Below, one piece after another: positions 1 to 5,214 of a stretch of 7,994 nucleotides of DNA. Under the pieces are notes generated by a model, which had not been told where the DNA came from, did not search any database, and saw only the letters and a list, made by a program, of their open reading frames with translations. Within the stretch, counting starts at the first letter, position 1. Every line of letters starts with the position of its first letter. Source of the stretch: Prevotellaceae bacterium (GTDB lineage: Bacteria; Bacteroidota; Bacteroidia; Bacteroidales; Paludibacteraceae); the NCBI GenBank assembly GCA_031270565.1, contig JAISXJ010000115.1:1-7994 (forward strand), written 5' to 3'. Both the position numbers and the translations under genes were made by a program.

Positions 1-968
1 ATCTTATCGCCTGCCGACAAGCCTTCGCTTACGACAATGCCGCTGTCGGTCAAATCGCCTGTTTTTACAAATTGCCGGCGGGCAATGTTGCCGTCGTTCA
101 ACCAAACGTACTGCTTGCCGTCCGTCGAAATTTGAATACTGCGGTTGGGAACGACAATTTCCGCATTAGACATTGCACGCCACGTCTTTACCTTGCAAAC
201 CATTCCGGGCATTAGTAACGACTGCGGGTTGGCAACGCCGATTTTCGCCTCGTAGGTGTGCGAAATCGGGTCGGCTGACACGCCTTTTAATTCCACTTCG
301 CCGCTGAATTGTTTGTTGTCCAACGCGGGAACTTCAATCGCAGCCTGCTGTCCTTCGGTAATGCCGCCGATTTCGTTTTCGGGTACAGGAATTTTGACAA
401 AAACTTTCTCCACCGAAACGAGTTTAAAAGCCGCCTGAGCCACATTTACGCTACCGCCCGCCTCAATGTTGCGTTCGGCAATCACGCCATTGCGAGGTGC
501 GTACAAGCGGCAGTCGTCGAGGTTTTTCTTTGAAATGGCAGCTATTGATTGTGCCTGCCGCAATCCTGTCTCCACTTCCACAAACTTAATATCGGGCAAA
601 GAGCCGCCGGCGCGAACTTGCGCAAGACGGTCGTAAGCATCCTGTGCCTGACGCAGTTTGGCGAGCGACGCCTGATACGAATTTTCAGCCGTAGCAGAGT
701 TAAGCGCGGCGAGCAACTGCCCCTTTTGCACCCGCTGCCCCTCTTGCACGAAAACTTCTTCCACCGTGCCAATAAGCAAAAACGAAAGCGAAACGGCAGC
801 CGATTCTTCCACCGTGCCTACATAATTTTTACTGCCGGTCGATTGCGTGGCGACGATTTCCATTATTTTTACAGGAATGATTTTGTCCTGCGTTTGTGTC
901 CCTTTCTCGTTGGAACAGCTGGCAAAGAGGCAGACTGCCATCGCTGTGAAAATGAGTTTCTTAGTCAT
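1..968 (-). CDS. RND efflux periplasmic adaptor (HlyD/MFP family) lipoprotein, C-terminus cut by window edge
   Basis: This gene encodes the membrane-fusion adaptor that links an inner-membrane RND pump to an outer-membrane channel. The frame is open from the ATG at 968-966 to base 1, giving 322 residues; family members are usually about 350-380, so only a short tail is missing. Residues 1-17 form a lipoprotein signal peptide with a lipobox-like LFASC ending at Cys18, which suggests lipid anchoring. Residues about 45-90 form the first barrel-sandwich (lipoyl) half with the motif GTVEEVFVQEGQRVQKGQLL. Residues about 92-150 form a short alpha-helical hairpin rich in Ala, Gln and Leu. Residues about 155-190 form the second lipoyl half (YAPRNGVI). 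The beta-barrel follows, with the family signature LLMPGMVCKV near 251-260. The gene starts 15 bases after the peroxidase stop, which suggests co-transcription. The substrate cannot be inferred. Assignment to the adaptor family is firm; the RND rather than ABC (MacA-like) partner is inferred from the short hairpin. Confidence 0.93.
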   Translation of the reverse strand, partial: MTKKLIFTAMAVCLFASCSNEKGTQTQDKIIPVKIMEIVATQSTGSKNYVGTVEESAAVSLSFLLIGTVEEVFVQEGQRVQKGQLLAALNSATAENSYQASLAKLRQAQDAYDRLAQVRAGGSLPDIKFVEVETGLRQAQSIAAISKKNLDDCRLYAPRNGVIAERNIEAGGSVNVAQAAFKLVSVEKVFVKIPVPENEIGGITEGQQAAIEVPALDNKQFSGEVELKGVSADPISHTYEAKIGVANPQSLLMPGMVCKVKTWRAMSNAEIVVPNRSIQISTDGKQYVWLNDGNIARRQFVKTGDLTDSGIVVSEGLSAGDK

Positions 969-983
969 TTTTGATTATTTTTG

Positions 984-1463
984 TTACAACAGTTTTTCAA
1001 TATCTTTTCTTAATTTTCTGGGGGATGTTATTGGAGAAAAACGTTTTACGGGATTTCCTTCTCTGTCAATCAGGAATTTTCCGAAATTCCATTTAACCGC
1101 ATTTCCCGGAAATCCTTTTAATTTTGTTTTTAGGTATTTATAGAGCGGATGTGCATCTTTGCCATTCACGTTTATTTTTGAAAACATCTGAAAACTAACG
1201 CCGTAGTTGAGCAAACAGCCTTCGGCAATTTGCTTTTCGTTGCCCGGTTCCTGTCCCGCGAACTGATTGCACGGGAAGCCCAGAATTACAAAACCTTTGT
1301 CTTTGTAATTGCGATACAGGCGTTCAAGTCCTTCGTATTGAGGTGTTAAACCGCATTTGCTTGCCGTATTGACCACCAACACCACATTGCCTTTGTAAGT
1401 GTCCATACCTATTTCCTTACCTTGTAACGAAACGGCTTTAAAATCATAAAACTGTTGATTCAT
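984..1463 (-). CDS. Glutathione peroxidase family protein, cysteine type, probably thioredoxin-dependent
   Basis: This 159-residue protein is a full-length glutathione peroxidase homologue that reduces hydrogen peroxide and organic hydroperoxides. The catalytic tetrad is visible: peroxidatic Cys37 in NTASKCGLTPQY, Gln71 in the FAGQEPG block, and Trp125 and Asn126 in VKWNFGKFLID. The second signature ILGFPCNQF is at residues 60-68. The active-site residue is Cys, encoded by an ordinary codon, not selenocysteine. Cys83 in IAEGCLLNYGV lies where yeast and plant enzymes keep the resolving cysteine. Such two-Cys forms are normally reduced by thioredoxin rather than glutathione, and the same is inferred here. 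There is no signal peptide, so it should be cytosolic. The ATG lies 6 bases after the stop of the DUF2147 gene, so its ribosome-binding region is the A-rich 3' end of that gene. The family call is certain; the electron donor is inference. Confidence 0.97.
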   Translation of the reverse strand: MNQQFYDFKAVSLQGKEIGMDTYKGNVVLVVNTASKCGLTPQYEGLERLYRNYKDKGFVILGFPCNQFAGQEPGNEKQIAEGCLLNYGVSFQMFSKINVNGKDAHPLYKYLKTKLKGFPGNAVKWNFGKFLIDREGNPVKRFSPITSPRKLRKDIEKLL

Positions 1464-1469
1464 ACTATT

Positions 1470-1862
1470 TTAATCTTTATTTTTAATTTCTCTAATCCAG
1501 AATTGTTTACCGCTAAAAAACGCAAAATGTCCGCGCACCTCAATTTCGTTTTCGCTTTTTACGGTGATAGTCCCTTTAAGATTTTTATTCAGATGCGGGG
1601 CAAATATCATCCCTTCACAAGTTTTGTCGTCCTTGCGGATAAAATTTTTTAGAATTACCGTACCGACATTTTTCTGGTCCTTTTCAGTCGGGACTTTTAT
1701 CCAAATAATTTTGCCGGAATATTCGCCGTTTCGCTCAAAAATTTCCACTTTTGACTCGCTTTTTTCGGTTATCCATATTCCTGTAATATTCTGTGCATCA
1801 ACGGAAATAATGCACATAGAAGCAAGCGCTCCAATAACAAGAAACAATTTGATTTTATTCAT
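1470..1862 (-). CDS. Secreted DUF2147 family protein
   Basis: This 130-residue protein begins with a clear signal peptide (NKIK n-region, hydrophobic residues about 6-20, likely cleavage after VDA at residue 23), leaving a mature protein of about 107 residues. The mature part resembles DUF2147: an opening GIWITEKSESKVEIF, then GEYSGKIIWIKVP, then GMIFAPHLNKNLKGTI, and a final beta strand EVRGHFAFFSGKQFWIR. This family is a small all-beta, lipocalin-like domain exported to the periplasm or outer membrane by many Bacteroidota and Proteobacteria. Its molecular function is not established, and no catalytic residues are obvious. The mature protein has one cysteine. It is the first gene of an apparent operon with the peroxidase and efflux adaptor and has a -7 box about 40 bases upstream. 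Family membership was judged by motif pattern only. Confidence 0.87.
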   Translation of the reverse strand: MNKIKLFLVIGALASMCIISVDAQNITGIWITEKSESKVEIFERNGEYSGKIIWIKVPTEKDQKNVGTVILKNFIRKDDKTCEGMIFAPHLNKNLKGTITVKSENEIEVRGHFAFFSGKQFWIREIKNKD

Positions 1863-1899
1863 ACTTCATTAAAAGGTGTTATACATAAATTTTCGACTA

Positions 1900-1907
1900 C
1901 AAAATTA
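1900..1907 (-). promoter_or_regulatory. Bacteroidota-type -7 promoter box for the DUF2147-peroxidase-efflux operon
   Basis: Read on the minus strand this is TAATTTTG, an exact match to the TAnnTTTG box recognised by the Bacteroidota primary sigma factor. It lies 37 bases before the DUF2147 ATG, giving a leader of about 30 bases. A minus-strand TTTG at 1923-1926 could be the -33 element, but the gap of 15 bases is shorter than the usual 19-21, so the upstream half is weak. Confidence 0.5.
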
Positions 1908-2000
1908 CTGCTATTAACAACGCAAAACAGGTATAAAATAACATAATATTGTTACAAATAGCCGAAATTGAAAAAATATGATAATATAGGGGGCTTCTAA

Positions 2001-2030
2001 AAATTAGATTTTTCAAGGAAAACCTAATTT
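2001..2030. repeat. Inverted repeat (12-bp interrupted hairpin)
   Basis: AAATTAG at 2001-2007 pairs perfectly with CTAATTT at 2024-2030. Inside it TTTTC at 2010-2014 pairs with GAAAA at 2018-2022 across an AAG loop. The result is a 12-bp stem with a small internal loop. It is A/T-rich, so stability is modest. It lies upstream of both flanking promoters. It may be the first element of a structured RNA or part of an intergenic repeat. Confidence 0.6.
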
Positions 2031-2044
2031 CAACAACGAATTTG

Positions 2045-2065
2045 CAAGCGCAGACGCTTGTTTTT
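2045..2065 (+). terminator. Terminator-like hairpin with no upstream gene
   Basis: CAAGCG (2045-2050) and CGCTTG (2055-2060) form a perfect 6-bp stem around a CAGA loop, followed directly by five T residues. This is the form of an intrinsic terminator on the plus strand. No plus-strand gene ends upstream in the window, so it either ends an uncalled short RNA or belongs to a repeat element. The stem is short, so termination strength is uncertain. Confidence 0.45.
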
Positions 2066-2092
2066 AGCTGCGACGCGGGCAGAGCCTACGTT

Positions 2093-2123
2093 AAGAAAAA
2101 GGAAAAATTTCCCCCTTTTTCTT
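2093..2123. repeat. Inverted repeat (10-bp purine/pyrimidine hairpin)
   Basis: AAGAAAAAGG at 2093-2102 and CCTTTTTCTT at 2114-2123 are perfect inverted copies around an 11-base loop. One arm is all purine and the other all pyrimidine. It lies about 70 bases upstream of the lptD -7 box, too far to be part of that leader. Its role is unknown. Confidence 0.6.
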
Positions 2124-2196
2124 GTTCCAAACGACAGCACATACTAAAAAAACATAAATAATGACTTGCCATACTGTTAATAAGCGTCTAAATGAT

Positions 2197-2204
2197 TAGT
2201 TTTG
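2197..2204 (+). promoter_or_regulatory. Bacteroidota-type -7 promoter box for lptD
   Basis: TAGTTTTG is an exact match to TAnnTTTG and is followed by C, as is common in this phylum. It lies 51 bases before the proposed TTG start of lptD, giving a leader of roughly 40-45 bases. No good TTTG was found 19-21 bases upstream, so the -33 half is unsupported. Confidence 0.5.
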
Positions 2205-2225
2205 CAGGCATTTTTTCCCTGAACA

Positions 2226-2240
2226 CCTGCCGAAAGCAGG
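2226..2240 (+). promoter_or_regulatory. 5' leader hairpin ahead of the lptD start
   Basis: CCTGC (2226-2230) and GCAGG (2236-2240) form a perfect 5-bp stem with a CGAAA loop. It ends 15 bases before the TTG start codon and lies inside the predicted lptD mRNA leader. The 3' arm contains AGG, the only purine-rich ribosome-binding-like sequence near the start, so the hairpin could hide it. A further GCAGG at 2204-2208 could compete for the CCTGC arm if transcription began earlier than predicted. Confidence 0.4.
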
Positions 2241-2255
2241 AAATATTTCAGAGCT

Positions 2256-5036
2256 TTGTTAAACAGAATATTACCTCTCTTTGTCGGATTATACCTGAGT
2301 TGCCTGCTATCGCCTTTGAGCTATGGACAGCAGGTCGGGGATTCTGTACGCTTGTCAACAGTCGATTCGTTGCGTACGGATTCGCTGTCTCTTTATACCG
2401 ATTCCATAATGCCGGATACTGTTGCACTCAAGGCATCGAATACCTCAGAGCTGGATGCCCGTGTGGATTACAACGCCAAAGATTCGATTGTATTCAGGGA
2501 AAACGGCACGGTCTATCTCTATCGTGAGGGGGTGATGGTCTATCAGTCGCCAAAGCCTATCGAACTGAAAGCCGATTTTATTCGGATGAATATGGACAGC
2601 AGTCTGCTTTATGCCAGCGGTTTGTCCGATACCATAGGCGTTGAAACCGGTACGCCGGTTTTCAAGGATGGTGGCGAAGAATATCGCGCAAGGGATTTGA
2701 GTTATAATCTTAAAACCAAACGCGCCTATATCCGGCGGGTGGTTACGCAGCAGGGCGAAGGCTATATTGTTGCCGACCGCACAAAAAAAACCGCCGACGA
2801 CATGATGTTTATGAAAGGCGGCACCTATTCCACCTGCGACCATCACGACCATCCGCATTTCTATCTGCAACTCACCAAAGCCAAAGTGAAACCCGGCAGT
2901 TTTATTGCAGCCGGTCCCGCTTATTTAGTCATAGAGGATGTGCCGTTGCCGCTGGCGATTCCTTTTGGTTTTTTTCCGTTTAATCAAACCTATTCTTCCG
3001 GTGTCATTATGCCCTCATACGGCGACGAAATGGAGCGGGGGCTTTTCCTGCGTGATGGCGGTTATTATTTTGCCATAAACGATTATGTGGATCTGGCGCT
3101 TACCGGTGAGATTTTCACCAAAGGAACATGGGCGGTCAGGGCGGCAAGCACCTACAAAATGCGATACAAATTCTCAGGATCGGTGGATGTTGCCTATCGG
3201 CAGGATGTTTTCGGCGAAAAGGGAATGTCCGATTATTCCAAGCGACCGAGTTTCAGCCTTAACTGGCGGCATACACAAGACCCTAAGGCAAATCAGTTCC
3301 GGACGCTTTCGGCATCGGTCAATTTTACGTCAAGCGGATATAATCGTAATAATGTGAACAATGTTTATAATCCCGCATTACAGTCGCAGAACATCACCTC
3401 GTCGTCGGTCAATTATTCGCAGCGTTTTCCCGAAAGTCCGTGGAGTTTGTCTCTGAATGTCGGTGTAACGCAGCGCACACAGGATTCGACTATCAGTATG
3501 ACCCTGCCCACATTTACCGCTGCTATGAGCCGTATCTATCCGCTGAAACGCAAAAACGCCGTCGGGAAAGAACGGTTTTACGAAAAAATAGCTTTCTCCT
3601 ATACCATGTCTTTTGAAAATTCCATCAACACCAAAGAAAGCAAACTGCTGCACTCTTCCTTTACACGGGACTGGTCAAATGCCGTGCGGCATACACTGCC
3701 TGTTTCGGCATCGTTCACCGTCCTGAGATACCTGAGCATTACCCCTTCCATTAACTACAACAGTCGCTGGTATTTCAACAAGATAGAACGGTCGTGGGAT
3801 ACGCAGACACAACAGGAACTGCTGGATACGCTCAGCGGCTTCTATCGTGTCTATGATTTTAATATGGGGGTGAGCATGAATACCAAACTGTTCGGTTTTT
3901 ATACGCCAAGTCGCGCCATTTTCGGCGACAGGATAGACCAAATACGTCATGTGATGACGCCGACACTGAGTTTTTCATACGCTCCGGATTTCAGCGACCC
4001 GATGTGGCGCTTCTACAAAAGCTACGAAAAAGTACTTATCGACCCCGTTACCTCTCTGCCAACGTCGCAGGAAACAATCACTTATTCTCCCTATTCCTCC
4101 GGAAAATACGGTATTCCGGGTAGAGGAAAAACAGGGTCTTTGGGCTTCTCTTTGGGCAATAACGTGGAGATGAAAGTAAAAGACCGTCGCGCTTCGGATA
4201 CAACGGCTAATGTTGTCTATAAAAAGATAAGCCTGATTGACAACTTTTCCATTTCAGGCAACTATAATATTGCCGCCGATTCCATGCGGTGGAGTAATTT
4301 CAGCGCAAGTCTGAGGGTTAAACTCACCAAATCTTTTACGCTCAATCTGAGTGGGGCATTCGACCCTTATATGTACGCTCTCAACGCTTCCGGAACGCCT
4401 GTAAGGGTTAACCGTTTACGGTGGGATAACGGAAAATTGCCGCGTTTTCTCGGCACAAGAACAACGTTTGCTTATTCTCTCAACAACGATACATTCAAAA
4501 AAAAGCAGAACAAAGACGCTAACAAACAGCAGACAGAAGAGGACGATTTGTCGGGAGAAGACGAAAACGCCTTTGACCTTGACCCGAACAAACAGCAGGA
4601 AAAAACAACCTCTGACGAGGAAAAAGAGACAAAGCCGGATGCGGAAGGTTATGAAAAGATACAAATCAAATGGAATATTTCGTTCTCCTATTCCGTCGGG
4701 TGGCAACAGCAGAGTGGACTGGATAACTTTGATTTCGACAAAATGGAATACAAACGCAAATGGGACGGCAATACCGTCTCCCTGTCGGGCTATATCAATC
4801 CAACGCCATACTGGAAACTCAACTGCGTAACAACGCTCGACCTAAAAAATTGGAAATTCAACGGTCTGACGCTCTCTATGTCGCGCGACCTGCATTGCTG
4901 GACGCTGTCGGCAACGGTTACGCCTATTGGCTTGTACAAATCGTTTATGATTACCATAGGCGTAAATTCTTCTATGCTGCGCGACATGAAATATGAAAAG
5001 AAAAGCGACGTTAACAGCAGTACGCGGTGGTTTTAG
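2256..5036 (+). CDS. lptD: LPS assembly outer-membrane protein LptD (OstA/Imp), Bacteroidota form
   Basis: LptD is the outer-membrane barrel that, with LptE, inserts lipopolysaccharide into the outer leaflet. The 926-residue protein has a signal peptide at about 1-24 (LLSPLSYG then QQ), an LptA-like beta-jellyroll domain at about 65-215 and then a long barrel of alternating aromatic strands ending in ...TRWF, the terminal Phe typical of Bam-assembled barrels. The conserved block GGTYSTCDHHDHPHFYLQ is at 188-205. The start is taken as TTG at 2256 because a stop lies at 2220-2222 and no ATG occurs between; the first in-frame ATG (2409, residue 52) would remove the signal peptide. Mature cysteines are Cys194, Cys857 and Cys881, which resembles the N-to-C-terminal disulfide layout of the E. 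coli protein. Odd: a charged, Lys/Glu/Asp/Gln-rich segment at about 743-799 interrupts the barrel and is probably a loop or insertion. Nothing suggests a frameshift. Confidence 0.95.
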   Translation: MLNRILPLFVGLYLSCLLSPLSYGQQVGDSVRLSTVDSLRTDSLSLYTDSIMPDTVALKASNTSELDARVDYNAKDSIVFRENGTVYLYREGVMVYQSPKPIELKADFIRMNMDSSLLYASGLSDTIGVETGTPVFKDGGEEYRARDLSYNLKTKRAYIRRVVTQQGEGYIVADRTKKTADDMMFMKGGTYSTCDHHDHPHFYLQLTKAKVKPGSFIAAGPAYLVIEDVPLPLAIPFGFFPFNQTYSSGVIMPSYGDEMERGLFLRDGGYYFAINDYVDLALTGEIFTKGTWAVRAASTYKMRYKFSGSVDVAYRQDVFGEKGMSDYSKRPSFSLNWRHTQDPKANQFRTLSASVNFTSSGYNRNNVNNVYNPALQSQNITSSSVNYSQRFPESPWSLSLNVGVTQRTQDSTISMTLPTFTAAMSRIYPLKRKNAVGKERFYEKIAFSYTMSFENSINTKESKLLHSSFTRDWSNAVRHTLPVSASFTVLRYLSITPSINYNSRWYFNKIERSWDTQTQQELLDTLSGFYRVYDFNMGVSMNTKLFGFYTPSRAIFGDRIDQIRHVMTPTLSFSYAPDFSDPMWRFYKSYEKVLIDPVTSLPTSQETITYSPYSSGKYGIPGRGKTGSLGFSLGNNVEMKVKDRRASDTTANVVYKKISLIDNFSISGNYNIAADSMRWSNFSASLRVKLTKSFTLNLSGAFDPYMYALNASGTPVRVNRLRWDNGKLPRFLGTRTTFAYSLNNDTFKKKQNKDANKQQTEEDDLSGEDENAFDLDPNKQQEKTTSDEEKETKPDAEGYEKIQIKWNISFSYSVGWQQQSGLDNFDFDKMEYKRKWDGNTVSLSGYINPTPYWKLNCVTTLDLKNWKFNGLTLSMSRDLHCWTLSATVTPIGLYKSFMITIGVNSSMLRDMKYEKKSDVNSSTRWF

Positions 5037-5066
5037 GATTAATTCTTTTTTTGAGGCGCTATAATA

Positions 5067-5135
5067 TAGTGAATAACGAATAATGTGTCCCGCAGGAAAC
5101 AGCACTAATCACTGTTTACTATTCGTTATTCACTA
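5067..5135. repeat. Perfect 16-bp inverted repeat with nested inner stem
   Basis: TAGTGAATAACGAATA (5067-5082) is repeated as its exact reverse complement at 5120-5135, with 37 bases between. Within the spacer AAACAG (5097-5102) and CTGTTT (5112-5117) form a second 6-bp stem. It lies 31 bases after the lptD stop, so it could protect or end that mRNA. However, there is no U-tract after the stem and its low GC content is unusual for a terminator. A small interspersed repeat is an equally good reading. Confidence 0.7.
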
Positions 5136-5173
5136 ACAACTACACTCTACTAACTAAAAACTAAAAAAAGGCG

Positions 5174-5181
5174 TACCTTTG
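5174..5181 (+). promoter_or_regulatory. Bacteroidota-type -7 promoter box for lon
   Basis: TACCTTTG, followed by C, is an exact and very typical TAnnTTTG box. It lies 33 bases before the lon ATG, giving a leader of about 27 bases that is A-rich and lacks a Shine-Dalgarno sequence. No TTTG is visible 19-21 bases upstream; that stretch is a run of CTAA and AAAA repeats. No CIRCE-type heat-shock operator was found near it. Confidence 0.6.
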
Positions 5182-5214
5182 CGCGACGAAAAAATGATAA
5201 TATAAATCGCAGAT

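Larger units (their letters stand above)
1863..2255. other. Divergent intergenic region with two promoters and three hairpins
   Basis: This 393-base stretch separates the minus-strand operon from lptD. It holds a minus-strand -7 box near 1900, a plus-strand -7 box near 2197, and between them hairpins at 2001-2030, 2045-2060 and 2093-2123 that no gene explains. A frame on the plus strand is open from 1985 to the TAA at 2159-2161, but it contains no ATG and no ribosome-binding site, so it is not called. No tRNA or transposase fragment was recognised. Confidence 0.7.

Noticed and set aside
1985..2161. Plus-strand frame open for 58 codons in the divergent intergenic region
   Set aside because: It has no ATG, only a TTG at 2042 without a ribosome-binding site, and it runs through the hairpins. 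It may be the trace of a repeated element, not a gene.
2192..2527. Plus-strand frame with ATG at 2192 overlapping the lptD start
   Set aside because: It covers the first 270 bases of lptD in another frame, its ATG lies upstream of the predicted transcription start, and the product has no recognisable domain.
4416..4706. Hydrophobic antisense frame opposite the charged region of LptD
   Set aside because: Its Phe/Leu/Val runs simply mirror the Lys, Glu and Asn codons of the sense strand; there is no start context or homology.
5037..5066. T7 run after the lptD stop as a terminator
   Set aside because: No stem precedes the T-run at 5046-5052, so it does not have intrinsic terminator form.
5194..5205. 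Tiny ATG-ATA-ATA-TAA frame in the lon leader, a possible upstream peptide
   Set aside because: Three codons in an A-rich leader are easily chance, and no regulatory logic is visible.
5137..5214. Heat-shock operator (CIRCE) upstream of lon
   Set aside because: No TTAGCACTC or GAGTGCTAA arms are present in the leader.
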